Shown here: positions 8,070-15,666 of the stretch, piece after piece
Layout: each line of letters starts with the position of its first letter
Numbering within the stretch: the first letter of the stretch is position 1
NCBI GenBank assembly: GCA_017938645.1
Contig: JAGBBE010000053.1
Coordinates: 1-44,633 of the forward strand
Reading direction: 5' to 3'
Length of the DNA: 44,633 nucleotides
Origin: Clostridia bacterium
Lineage (GTDB): Bacteria > Bacillota_A > Clostridia > Christensenellales > Aristaeellaceae
Position numbers and translations under genes: made by a program
Notes under the pieces: model-generated
The model's database searches: none
What the model saw: only the letters and a program-made list of their open reading frames with translations
Told to the model about the DNA's origin: nothing

Positions 8070-9208
8070 TGAAAAAACGCCTGCTTCTCATCGCTGATAC
8101 CGATACCATCTGGACGATGAAGATGCTTAAGTACCTGCTGATTCCGCAGGGATACGAGGTTGTGCTGTTTCCCATCTGGGGAAACAAGGGCAAGTACACG
8201 GATTTCTACCGGGAAAACGGCGTGACGATCTATGAGGATCGTCATACCCTGCCCGTGATCCGTCATATTCCGCGCGTGCGCATGTGGGCGCGCATTGCCC
8301 TCAACGCCCGTGATCTGATCAAAATGGGCCCGTTTGACGTGGTGCATAACTGCTATCTCAGCCAGCGCGATCTGGCGCTGGGTCAGCGGGTCGCCAGGCG
8401 CTTCGGCGCACACTGGATCTGCAGCTTCTGGGGCAGCGACCTCATGCGTGCCAGTGCACGCGCCCTTCAGCAGATGAAGCCCTATGTGGACCAGTGCCAT
8501 GTCATCAGCGTCCATAACGAAAAGAACGTCGACATGATCCGCCGCGTCTACGGCGAAAAAGCGGCGCAGAAAACCCATCTGATCTATTTCGGACAGACCG
8601 GTTATCAGGACATCGACGATCTGCGCAAGGCACGTCCCCGTCAGCAGTGCCGCGAGGCGTTCGGCATCGCGCCGGAAAGCCTGGCCGTCAGCATCGGATA
8701 CAGCGCCTCTTCAGCCCAGCAGCAGCTGGAAGCATTGGAGGCAATCTCCCAAATGCCCCAGGAGCGCCTCAGCCGCATGACGCTCATCCTGCAGCAGACC
8801 TACGGCGAGAACGATCCCGACTACATCCGCCGAACCCGCGAGCTGGCTTCGCATTTGCCCTGTGAAACCGTGGTGCTGACGAAGTTCATGGGCCCGGAGG
8901 AGAGCGCGATGCTGCGCCTGAGCACGGATGTGTTCGTGCAGTCCATCAAAACCGACGCCTTCTCGGCCAGCATGCAGGAATATCTCTACGCCGGCGCATG
9001 CGTGCTTCAGGGCACGTGGCTGGACTATCCGCAGCTGAAGGATATGAATATTGAATTGAACACGTTTTCAGCGTTTGACGAGCTTCCGGCGCTCATCGAA
9101 AAGGCCCTGGACGGCAAGATCCACGGCCTGACGGAGGAAGAGCGCGCGCTGTTTCCGAAGCTGTATTCATGGGATGCAGTTAGGGACAGCTGGCTTGAAA
9201 TGTTCTGA
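8069..9208 (+). CDS. Glycosyltransferase, GT-B fold (family 4-like)
   Basis: This 379-aa protein starts MKKRLLLIADTDTIWTMKMLKYLL and has the two-domain GT-B layout. The N-terminal half carries DVVHNCYLSQRDLALG and HWICSFWGSDLMRAS. The C-terminal half carries VSIGYSASSAQQQLEALEAI and the donor-site region ESAMLRLSTDVFVQSIKTDAFSASMQEYLYAGA. Such enzymes add a sugar from a nucleotide donor to a growing surface glycan at the inner membrane face. Its start overlaps the flippase stop by one base (TGATG), so the two are coupled. Sugar and acceptor are unknown. Confidence 0.82.
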   Translation: MKKRLLLIADTDTIWTMKMLKYLLIPQGYEVVLFPIWGNKGKYTDFYRENGVTIYEDRHTLPVIRHIPRVRMWARIALNARDLIKMGPFDVVHNCYLSQRDLALGQRVARRFGAHWICSFWGSDLMRASARALQQMKPYVDQCHVISVHNEKNVDMIRRVYGEKAAQKTHLIYFGQTGYQDIDDLRKARPRQQCREAFGIAPESLAVSIGYSASSAQQQLEALEAISQMPQERLSRMTLILQQTYGENDPDYIRRTRELASHLPCETVVLTKFMGPEESAMLRLSTDVFVQSIKTDAFSASMQEYLYAGACVLQGTWLDYPQLKDMNIELNTFSAFDELPALIEKALDGKIHGLTEEERALFPKLYSWDAVRDSWLEMF

Positions 9209-9216
9209 ACAAAAAA

Positions 9217-9247
9217 GAAGCCTTTCCGTATCTGGAAAGGCTTCTTT
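9217..9247. terminator. Bidirectional terminator between the glycosyltransferase and sir2
   Basis: Perfect 11-bp stem GAAGCCTTTCC / GGAAAGGCTTC with a six-base loop, preceded by AAAAAA and followed by TTT. It serves both converging genes. Confidence 0.88.
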
Positions 9248-9252
9248 GCTGT

Positions 9253-9981
9253 TTATTCAACCGCCGCTTTCAGCACCTGCGCAATGTTTCCGCGCAGGAT
9301 CAGATTGGCCATGCCGTCGTAAGGCGTTTCGTCCCGGTTGATCAATACCAGCGGCACACCGCGGCGGCGATAGCTGATCAGCCCGGCAGCCGGATGCACC
9401 ATCAGCGAGGTGCCGCCCACGATCAGCAGATCGCACATCTCGATCTGGCGGATGGATTCCTCCAGCACATCCGAGTCCAGCTGTTCGCCGTAGAGCACCA
9501 CGTCGGGCTTGAGCAGGCCGCCGCAGTGCATGCAGCGCGGGACATCCTCCTGAGAAAGAATATCGCTCAGATCATACTGATGGCCGCAGCGCATGCAGAA
9601 ATTGCGGTGTACGGTTCCGTGCAGTTCCAGCACGTTTTTGCTTCCGGCCAGCTGATGCAGACCGTCGATGTTCTGCGTAAGAACGGCCTTGAGCTTTCCC
9701 TCATGCTCAAGCATCGCAAGCACCCGGTGCGCGTCGTTGGGCAGGGCGTCGGGATAGAGCATCACATTCTTGTAAAAGCGCCAGAAGGATTCCGTGTGAT
9801 GCACAAAATAGCCGTGCGAGAGCATCTCCTCGTAGGATTTGCCCTGTGCACCTGCATAGATGCCGTGTGCGCTGCGGAAATCAGGAATGCCCGATTCCGT
9901 GCTCACGCCTGCGCCGCCGAAAAACACAATCCTCTGCGCTTTTTCGATCATCTCTCCAAGGCGGAGAATGCCCTCATCCAT
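9253..9981 (-). CDS. cobB: Sir2-family NAD-dependent protein deacylase
   Basis: The 242-aa protein shows the whole sirtuin signature: FFGGAGVSTESGIPDFRS (residues 20-37, NAD-binding), TQNIDGLHQLAGS (102-114), catalytic His121 in LELHG, and a zinc site of four Cys (C129, C132, C150, C153). It removes acyl groups from lysines using NAD+ in the cytosol. Length is typical of bacterial class-U/III sirtuins. The ATG at 9981 has only a weak GGGG upstream. It is alone between a terminator and sigG, which is divergent. Targets are unknown; acetyl-CoA synthetase is the classic one, but no such gene lies here. Confidence 0.93.
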   Translation of the reverse strand: MDEGILRLGEMIEKAQRIVFFGGAGVSTESGIPDFRSAHGIYAGAQGKSYEEMLSHGYFVHHTESFWRFYKNVMLYPDALPNDAHRVLAMLEHEGKLKAVLTQNIDGLHQLAGSKNVLELHGTVHRNFCMRCGHQYDLSDILSQEDVPRCMHCGGLLKPDVVLYGEQLDSDVLEESIRQIEMCDLLIVGGTSLMVHPAAGLISYRRRGVPLVLINRDETPYDGMANLILRGNIAQVLKAAVE

Positions 9982-10100
9982 CCAAATTGCCCCGCTTTCC
10001 GGTCAAAATGCTGCTTCTGAGCTTCGACATGCGCCGGGCGGATTCCTGCATGCCGGATTCTGTCAGGGTTTTGGAGCCTTTGTCCGCTCGTGTCGGCGCG

Positions 10101-10130
10101 GCATAAAAGCGGACGCACCCTCCCATACTT
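10101..10130 (+). promoter_or_regulatory. Sigma-G (or sigma-F)-type promoter of sigG
   Basis: GCATA (10101-10105), an 18-base spacer and CATACTT (10124-10130). This agrees with the published B. subtilis sigma-G pattern GHATR-N18-CATNHTA at every position except the last. It suggests autoregulation, with expected transcription start near 10136-10138. Confidence 0.6.
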
Positions 10131-10159
10131 CAGGTACAAGCCTGTGTACGGAGGGGTGC
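10115..10159 (+). promoter_or_regulatory. Hairpin that can mask the sigG ribosome binding site
   Basis: Arms GCACCCTCCCATAC (10115-10128) and GTACGGAGGGGTGC (10146-10159) pair with few mismatches and enclose an inner CAGG-TACAAG-CCTG stem. The 3' arm contains the GGAGGGG Shine-Dalgarno site (10150-10156). The 5' arm overlaps the promoter -10, so only mRNA begun upstream could form the full mask. Confidence 0.65.
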
Positions 10160-10162
10160 GAA

Positions 10163-10945
10163 ATGGCGATGAACAAGGTCGAAATCTGCGGCGTGGATAC
10201 CTCCACGCTTCCGGTAATCTCCAACGAGCGCATGCGCGAGCTTTTTCCGCTGGTGCATGGCGGCGATCTGAACGCCCGTGAGGAATTTGTGCGCGGCAAT
10301 CTCAGGCTGGTTCTGAGCGTGATTCAGCGCTTCGGCAACCGCGGTGAAAACGTGGACGATCTGTTTCAGGTGGGCTGCATCGGGCTGATCAAGGCGCTGG
10401 ACAATTTTGACGTAACGCAGAACGTGCGCTTTTCCACCTATGCGGTGCCGATGATCATCGGCGAAATCCGCCGCTACCTGCGCGACAATAACGCCATCCG
10501 CGTCAGCCGATCCATGCGTGATACGGCCTATAAGGCGCTCAGAGCACGGGACAAGCTGGCTGAAAAGCTGGGCCGCGAGCCGAATGTCACCGAGCTGGCC
10601 GAGGAACTGCAGCTTCCGCGCGAGGACGTGGTGTTCGCGCTGGAGGCCATTCAGGACCCGGTAAGCCTGTTTGAGCCGGTGTATAACGACGGCGGAGATG
10701 CGCTGTACCTGATGGATCAGATCACGGACGAAAAGCGCCCGGATAACAGCTGGCTGAACGTAATCGGCGTGCGGGAGGCCATGAACCGCCTGAGCGAGCG
10801 CGAAAAGCATATCCTGACCCTGCGTTTTTTTCAGGGCCGGACCCAAATGGAGGTGGCCGGTGAAATCGGCATCTCGCAGGCGCAGGTCAGCCGTCTGGAA
10901 AAGAACGCCCTGAACCACATGAAAAAACACGTAGACAGAGCCTGA
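10163..10945 (+). CDS. sigG: Forespore-specific RNA polymerase sigma factor SigG
   Basis: This 260-aa sigma-70-family protein has the diagnostic SigG N-terminus NKVEICGVDTSTLPVIS, then region 2 (NLRLVLSVIQRFGNRGENVDDLFQ, FDVTQNVRFSTYAVPMIIGEIRRYLRD), region 3 (REPNVTELAEEL) and region 4 (LSEREKHILTLRFFQGRTQMEVAGEIGISQAQVSRLEKNAL). It directs late forespore gene expression during sporulation. ATG at 10163 has GGAGGGG six bases upstream; a second ATG at 10169 is also possible. In most spore formers sigG follows spoIIGA-sigE directly; here those genes are about 16 kb away on the other strand. It ends near a hairpin that mainly serves the converging aconitase gene. Confidence 0.93.
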   Translation: MAMNKVEICGVDTSTLPVISNERMRELFPLVHGGDLNAREEFVRGNLRLVLSVIQRFGNRGENVDDLFQVGCIGLIKALDNFDVTQNVRFSTYAVPMIIGEIRRYLRDNNAIRVSRSMRDTAYKALRARDKLAEKLGREPNVTELAEELQLPREDVVFALEAIQDPVSLFEPVYNDGGDALYLMDQITDEKRPDNSWLNVIGVREAMNRLSEREKHILTLRFFQGRTQMEVAGEIGISQAQVSRLEKNALNHMKKHVDRA

Positions 10946-10978
10946 AAAAAGCGCTGACAGCCAACTGACTGCCAGCGC
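10945..10978 (-). terminator. Terminator of the aconitase transcript
   Basis: GCGCTGACAG / CTGCCAGCGC stem (10951-10978, one mismatch), flanked by AAAAAA on the left, which is a U-run on the - strand. It lies about 90 bases after the aconitase stop, beyond the dispersed repeat. Confidence 0.7.
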
Positions 10979-10999
10979 AAAAACATCCATATCCAAAGT

Positions 11000-11062
11000 A
11001 TGGGATTCCAAAGGGTGAAACCCTTTGGCAGTGGGTCTGGGAGACAGAGTCTCCCAGCGTTC
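11000..11062 (+). repeat. Dispersed two-hairpin intergenic repeat, copy 2
   Basis: Same order as at 4328: GGGATTC, then CCAAAGGGT-GAA-ACCCTTTGG, then GGCAGTGGGT, then TGGGAGAC-AGA-GTCTCCCA. Stem bases differ from copy 1 on both arms together, so pairing is kept. Confidence 0.8.
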
Positions 11063-11064
11063 CC

Positions 11065-12996
11065 TCACCGGTTCTCCTCGGCGATCATGTTGATCAGTCC
11101 GCCGGCGAGGATCATGGAACGCTGGCGGGAGGTGAGCTCGAGCTTGAGGCTGGCGGTGAAGCCCTTGGTGAGATTGCGCACGGGAATGACGGAGGCGCCG
11201 GATGAGATCAGGGCGCGGACGTCTTCGAGCGCGATTTCATCGGTCTGATCGAAACGGTCGTAGTCAGCCTCGCTGATGAATTCGAGGGGCAGGATGCCGT
11301 TGTTGATGAGGTTGGCGCGATGGATGCGCGCAAAGCTCTTGGCCAGCACGCCGCGCACCTTGAGGTAGAGAGGCACCAGCGCGGCATGCTCGCGGCTGGA
11401 GCCCTGACCGTAGTTCTGACCGGCCAGCAGGAAGCCGCCGCCCAGTTCCTTTGCACGGGCCGGGAAGGCGGGGTCAACGGGCGCGAGGCAGTGCTCGCTG
11501 AGCTTGGGAATGTTGGAGCGGAAGGGCAGGAGCGAGCTGTCGGAGGGCATGATGTGGTCGGTGGTGATGTTGTCCTCCATCTTGAGCAGGATGCTGCCCA
11601 AAAGCGAGTCGGCAAGGCGGTCAGCCTTGGGGAAGGGCTTGATATTGGGGCCGCGGACGACCTCCACCTCGTGCGCGACTTCCTCAGCCGCAGGCGGGAT
11701 GATGAGGTTGTCGTTGTACAGGAAGGTTTCGGGCATGTCCACGCAGAGGTCGGCTTCAGCCTCGCGCGGGTCGGACAGAACGCCGGTAAGCGCAGTATAT
11801 GCGGCGGTTTCGCAGCTGGTGAGATAGATGCTGGCCGATTTGGTACCGCTGCGGCCGAAGAAATTGCGGTTGTTGGTGCGAACGCTCACGGCGTTGGTCG
11901 ACGGGCTCTGGCCCATGCCGATGCAGAAGCCGCAGGCGGTTTCGCAGATGCGCGCGCCGGCTTCGATCATGTCGTGCAGCGCACCGTTTTTGCTCAGCAT
12001 CGAAAGCACCTGACGGCTTCCGGGTGCGATGACGAGCGACACGTCGGGATGTACGGTTTTACCGCGGAGAATCGCAGCCACGCGCATCATGTCCAGATAG
12101 CTGGAGTTGGTGCAGGAGCCGATGCAGACCTGGTCGACTTTGATCTTTCCGGCTTCCTCAACGGTTTTGACGTTGTCGGGCATATGGGGAAGTGCGACCA
12201 TGGGAACCAGCGCGCTCAGGTCGATTTCCACCAGTTCTTCATAGGCAGCGTCCTCATCGGCGCTCAGCGGGATGAAATCCTCCGCGCGGCCCTGCGCTTT
12301 GAGGAAAGCGGCGGTTACGTCGTCGGAAGGGAACACGCTGGTGGTCGCGCCCAGTTCCGCGCCCATGTTGGTAATGGTCGCGCGTTCGGGAATGGACAGG
12401 GTCTTTACGCCCGGGCCGGTGTATTCCATCACCTTGCCCACGCCGCCTTTTACACTCAGACGGCGCAGAAGCTCGAGGATGACGTCCTTGGCGGCCACGC
12501 CGCGCTGAAGCTCGCCCGTGAGGCGCACGTTGACCACGCTTGGACAGTTGAGATAGTACGCGCCGCCGCCCATGGCAACCGCCACGTCCAGTCCGCCTGC
12601 GCCGATGGCAATCATGCCCAGCGCGCCGCCGGTGGGCGTATGGCTGTCGGAACCGAGGAGGGTCTTTCCGGGCTTTCCGATGCGCTCCAGCTGCACCTGA
12701 TGGCAGATGCCATTGCCGGGCTTGGACAGATACACGCCATGCCTTCCGGTCACGGTGGCGATGTACTTATGATCGTCCGCGTTTTCAAAGCCGGTCTGCA
12801 GGGTGTTGTGATCGATGTAGGCGATGCTCTTTTCCGTTTTGACGCGCTCCACGCCCATGGCTTCAAACTGCAGATAGGCCATGGTGCCGGTGGAGTCCTG
12901 CGTGAGGGTCTGGTCGATGCGGATGGCTATTTCGCTGCCGGGAATCATTTCGCCCGAAACGAGATGGGCGGAGAGAATTTTCTGCGTTACGTTCAT
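11065..12996 (-). CDS. acnA: Aconitate hydratase
   Basis: This 643-aa protein has the aconitase features: TLLGSDSHTPTGGALGMIAIGAGGLDVA near residue 120, the [4Fe-4S] ligands in CIGSCTNSSYLDMM and in ETACGFCIGMGQSPS, RTNNRNFFGRSGT, and the C-terminal swivel domain with GQNYGQGSSREHAALVPLYL. It isomerises citrate to isocitrate via cis-aconitate in the cytosol. The length fits the shorter clostridial type (about 640 aa) rather than the 890-aa AcnA or AcnB. ATG at 12996 has GGAGGA about seven bases upstream. Citrate synthase and isocitrate dehydrogenase are not next to it. A promoter and hairpin lie directly upstream. Confidence 0.93.
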   Translation of the reverse strand: MNVTQKILSAHLVSGEMIPGSEIAIRIDQTLTQDSTGTMAYLQFEAMGVERVKTEKSIAYIDHNTLQTGFENADDHKYIATVTGRHGVYLSKPGNGICHQVQLERIGKPGKTLLGSDSHTPTGGALGMIAIGAGGLDVAVAMGGGAYYLNCPSVVNVRLTGELQRGVAAKDVILELLRRLSVKGGVGKVMEYTGPGVKTLSIPERATITNMGAELGATTSVFPSDDVTAAFLKAQGRAEDFIPLSADEDAAYEELVEIDLSALVPMVALPHMPDNVKTVEEAGKIKVDQVCIGSCTNSSYLDMMRVAAILRGKTVHPDVSLVIAPGSRQVLSMLSKNGALHDMIEAGARICETACGFCIGMGQSPSTNAVSVRTNNRNFFGRSGTKSASIYLTSCETAAYTALTGVLSDPREAEADLCVDMPETFLYNDNLIIPPAAEEVAHEVEVVRGPNIKPFPKADRLADSLLGSILLKMEDNITTDHIMPSDSSLLPFRSNIPKLSEHCLAPVDPAFPARAKELGGGFLLAGQNYGQGSSREHAALVPLYLKVRGVLAKSFARIHRANLINNGILPLEFISEADYDRFDQTDEIALEDVRALISSGASVIPVRNLTKGFTASLKLELTSRQRSMILAGGLINMIAEENR

Positions 12997-13014
12997 GGCT
13001 TATCCTCCATGGAA

Positions 13015-13050
13015 ACAAAAATGCGGCGGGAAAAAGTGTCCCGCCGCATT
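13015..13050 (-). terminator. Terminator hairpin upstream of acnA
   Basis: AATGCGGCGGGA (13020-13031) and TCCCGCCGCATT (13039-13050) form a 12-bp stem, and on - strand the stem is followed by TTTTG. It would stop transcripts from the GH39 gene; the acnA promoter fires into it. Confidence 0.72.
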
Positions 13051-13051
13051 C

Positions 13052-13080
13052 AGTATACCGGTGTATTTGGATTGTTTCAA
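13052..13080 (-). promoter_or_regulatory. Sigma-A promoter of acnA
   Basis: Read on -: TTGAAA (13075-13080), a 17-base spacer and TATACT (13052-13057). The expected start near 13045 lies inside the 5' arm of the neighbouring terminator palindrome. Confidence 0.8.
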
Positions 13081-13112
13081 CGGATTGTATCCAAAAATGC
13101 AGGAAATGAACA

Positions 13113-13160
13113 GCAGGGGCTGAGCCCCTGCACCCCGGACTGCGCGGCGAAGCCGCGCAG
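13113..13160. repeat. Double palindrome of the dispersed-repeat type
   Basis: GCAGGGGC-TGA-GCCCCTGC (13113-13131) is followed by CTGCGCGGC-GAA-GCCGCGCAG (13140-13160). It has the same short-loop, two-hairpin plan as the repeats at 4328 and 11000 but a different sequence. Confidence 0.6.
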
Positions 13161-13204
13161 GGTTGGCCGACGATATTTGGGCTCGCTTGTGTGATCGCTT
13201 TTGA

Positions 13205-14701
13205 TCAGCTGTGGATACGGTACCAGTCGTAGTCGTAGCCGTATTCGGTTTCCATCTGCACGGGCGTGAGGGTGAAATGCACCACCGCATTGCGTCCGAG
13301 CGTCAGGCGGAACGCGCCGCCATCCACGGTGCGGCTTTGCGCAAGCGGCTGCGCGGATTGGCGCAGGAAGCGGAGCTGGTCGCCGCTCAGGCTGGCGGGC
13401 TGGCCCATTTCGTGCCAGCATTTGAGCGGGTTGCAGCATTCCTCGTCCACTGTGCGGGTCAGAAGGCAGTGAGCGCCTTCGCAGGGAAGTTCAAGGCTGA
13501 TGTCAATGGCGTCGCGCTCTTCGCGGCATAGGTTCCACACAACGCCTTCAAAGCTGCCGTCCCCGCGGCGCAGAATCACCGAGCGCTCGTCGCGGTGCAC
13601 GCACTCGCCTTTGAGGTTGTTGAAGAACGCATATGTCCACATCGTGGGCTTGGGAATCAGCTGGTTGGCGATCATGCCGAAGCCTCCGTGGAACGGGCGC
13701 GCAGGCACGCCCAGCTCCTCAAACACATCGCCGAAGGTCCAGTAGGAGTAGCTGGCGGCCACGTCGCCCAGACAGCTGAGGAGCCCTGCGATATAGGCGG
13801 CGTTGAGGTTGGTGTCGTGGATGGGGCAGAGGGGATTATAGGAGGTGTTGAACTCCGTGATGTGCATCTCCATGCCCTTGTACTCCGGGAAGCTGTCGAT
13901 GATTTCGCGTGTTTTTTTCATTTCCTCATAGGTAAATTCCACCGCGCACATCTCATGATAGGTGTAGCGGCCCACTTTGGTGGTGGACTGACCCATATAG
14001 GCATGGCGGGTCACGAAATCCAGCGGAAGCCGGTTGTCGCGGCAGAAGGTGAGAAAGTCGCGCACCCACTCCTGCGAGCCGCTTCCGCCGCAGATGGCAG
14101 GGCCGCCCACGCGAATGCGGGGAAGCGCCTCCTTCACGGCTCTGGCGGTTACGGCGTAGAGATGCAGATACTTTTCCTTGTCGGCATTCTCCCAGAACCC
14201 GGGCAGATTGGGCTCGTTCCACACCTCGCAAGGCCACTGGCTCACCTCGTCCTCGCCGTAGCGATTTTTGAGATGGGCAAGCGTTGCTTTGACCATGGCC
14301 GCCCATTTGTCATGATCCTCAGGCGGCGTGGTGTTGCCCTTCCAGTAGAAGATGGTCTGCGTGCCGGAGGCCATCTTTTCCGGCATGAAGCCCAGTTCCA
14401 GAAAAGGACGGATGCCGAGCGAAAGATAGCTATCCATCACACGGTCGAGATAGGTGAAATTGTAGCTTTCGTGCACATGGCCCTCGGCGTCGGTATAGGG
14501 CTGGTAGATGGCCATGTCGTCGGAAAACAGGCCGTGACCGCGGATGTGCCTGAAATGCGCCAGATCCTGCGCCATGGCAAGCTGCTCCTGATATTCCTTC
14601 TGCAGCGCCAGGCCTATGCGGCCGGTGCCTACGCAGAAGGCGGCGTTATTGGTAAAGGAAGCGGCGCTTCCGGGCTGAATGCGGATGGTGAATGATCTCA
14701 T
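13205..14701 (-). CDS. GH39-family glycoside hydrolase, probable beta-xylosidase
   Basis: This 498-aa protein has the GH39 layout: substrate-binding GHGLFSDDMAIYQPY near residue 55, IRPFLELGFMPEKMASG near 98, the acid/base Glu163 in VWNEPNLPGFW, HAYMGQS near 233, and the nucleophile Glu283 in HITEFNTSYNP. Both catalytic Glu positions are close to those of characterised XynB enzymes. It has no signal peptide, so it should act on imported xylo-oligosaccharides. It starts at 14701, overlapping the stop of the MBL gene by four bases. The divergent GH67 gene supports a role in glucuronoxylan breakdown. Other GH39 activities exist, such as iduronidase, but context favours xylose release. Confidence 0.87.
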   Translation of the reverse strand: MRSFTIRIQPGSAASFTNNAAFCVGTGRIGLALQKEYQEQLAMAQDLAHFRHIRGHGLFSDDMAIYQPYTDAEGHVHESYNFTYLDRVMDSYLSLGIRPFLELGFMPEKMASGTQTIFYWKGNTTPPEDHDKWAAMVKATLAHLKNRYGEDEVSQWPCEVWNEPNLPGFWENADKEKYLHLYAVTARAVKEALPRIRVGGPAICGGSGSQEWVRDFLTFCRDNRLPLDFVTRHAYMGQSTTKVGRYTYHEMCAVEFTYEEMKKTREIIDSFPEYKGMEMHITEFNTSYNPLCPIHDTNLNAAYIAGLLSCLGDVAASYSYWTFGDVFEELGVPARPFHGGFGMIANQLIPKPTMWTYAFFNNLKGECVHRDERSVILRRGDGSFEGVVWNLCREERDAIDISLELPCEGAHCLLTRTVDEECCNPLKCWHEMGQPASLSGDQLRFLRQSAQPLAQSRTVDGGAFRLTLGRNAVVHFTLTPVQMETEYGYDYDWYRIHS

Positions 14702-15483
14702 GCGTCTTTCTCCTTCAGATTGGTCTTGCCAAAGTCAAATACGAAAATCTGTCCGTCCGCAGGCGCTGCCTCGCGGGTGTCGATGGGCCAGCCCATGTCG
14801 ACTTTGCGCGATGCTAGCAGGCAGTCGTCCGTCAGGCCGGAGAGGAACTGCTCCAGCATCCCGCGCTCATACAGATGCGGCTGATGGGAGCACAGCACAT
14901 GTTCAAAAGGCAGACGGAGCAGTCCCCGCACGTTTTCGCGGTAGCTCTGTGCGTCGAGCGCCGACGGGAAAAACAGCCATGTACAGGGATTCCAGTCGTC
15001 GCCGGTGAGCAGAAGCTTGCGTTCGGGCACAAAAATGACCGCCGAGCCCGGCGTGTGTCCTGGACAGAGGATGACCTGCGCCGTCAGCCCGCCCAGATCA
15101 ATGCTGCCTTCGCAAAGCGCCTTGGGCAGGGGAATATCCGCCGTGAGATAATCCGCGGGCGGCGTGAGACCCTTGGCCTGCGCCTGCGCAAGCACGCGCT
15201 CGCGCTGCGCTTTTGCGGTGTAGATGGCGAAGTCGGGCAGATCCTGTGCAAACATCCGCGTCTCCTGAAACCAGCGCGCGCCCAGAGCATGGTCGTGGTG
15301 CGCGTGGGTCAGGATCACCGAAACCGGCAGGTCGCTGAGCGTGCTCACATATTGCGCTGTGTCGGAAAGACCGTAGCCTGTGTCGATGAGCAGCGCGCGC
15401 TTCCCGCCGCGCAGAAGCGTCATGCAAACGCCCATGTCGTCCTGAATCTGCCATACGCCCGGCAGCACTTCCCATGCGTTCAT
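14698..15483 (-). CDS. MBL-fold metallo-hydrolase
   Basis: This 261-aa protein shows the metallo-beta-lactamase fold: LIDTGYG, the zinc motif ILTHAHHDHALGARWF, LCPGHTPGSAVIFVPERKLLLTGDDW and CSHQPHL near the C-terminus. It is a cytosolic hydrolase of unknown substrate. I place the start at 15483 (MNAWEV) because AGGAGG lies eight bases upstream; an in-frame ATG at 15501 overlaps that site. Its stop overlaps the GH39 start, so the two proteins are made together. A role in clearing an ester or lactone product of xylan breakdown is possible but is only inferred from position. Confidence 0.8.
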   Translation of the reverse strand: MNAWEVLPGVWQIQDDMGVCMTLLRGGKRALLIDTGYGLSDTAQYVSTLSDLPVSVILTHAHHDHALGARWFQETRMFAQDLPDFAIYTAKAQRERVLAQAQAKGLTPPADYLTADIPLPKALCEGSIDLGGLTAQVILCPGHTPGSAVIFVPERKLLLTGDDWNPCTWLFFPSALDAQSYRENVRGLLRLPFEHVLCSHQPHLYERGMLEQFLSGLTDDCLLASRKVDMGWPIDTREAAPADGQIFVFDFGKTNLKEKDA

Positions 15484-15605
15484 GCGTTCATCCTCCTGCA
15501 ATGCGTCTGTTAGGACAGGTTCGACAACAACCTTTCATTTCCTCCGGCGCAGTTCATTTTTCTTTGTTCAGCGCAATTTGTGAAAGGTCGGGCGCAAGAT
15601 TCGCA

Positions 15606-15635
15606 TTGCGGGCGCTGCAATCCATATGGTATAAT
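15606..15635 (+). promoter_or_regulatory. Probable sigma-A promoter of the GH67 gene
   Basis: A perfect TATAAT (15630-15635) follows a weak TTGCGG (15606-15611) after 18 bases. It is in the 183-base divergent space between the MBL and GH67 genes. The weak -35 suggests dependence on an activator or another switch, which I cannot identify. Confidence 0.55.
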
Positions 15636-15666
15636 TTAGGCAACGCAGCAGAAAGGATACAATCAT

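Noticed and set aside
10951..10978. Hairpin as terminator of sigG
   Set aside because: The run following the stem on + is A-rich, not T-rich; the U-run lies on the - strand, so it fits aconitase better.
11320..13194. Open frame of 624 codons on + across aconitase
   Set aside because: Antisense shadow of acnA; the - strand carries all aconitase motifs.
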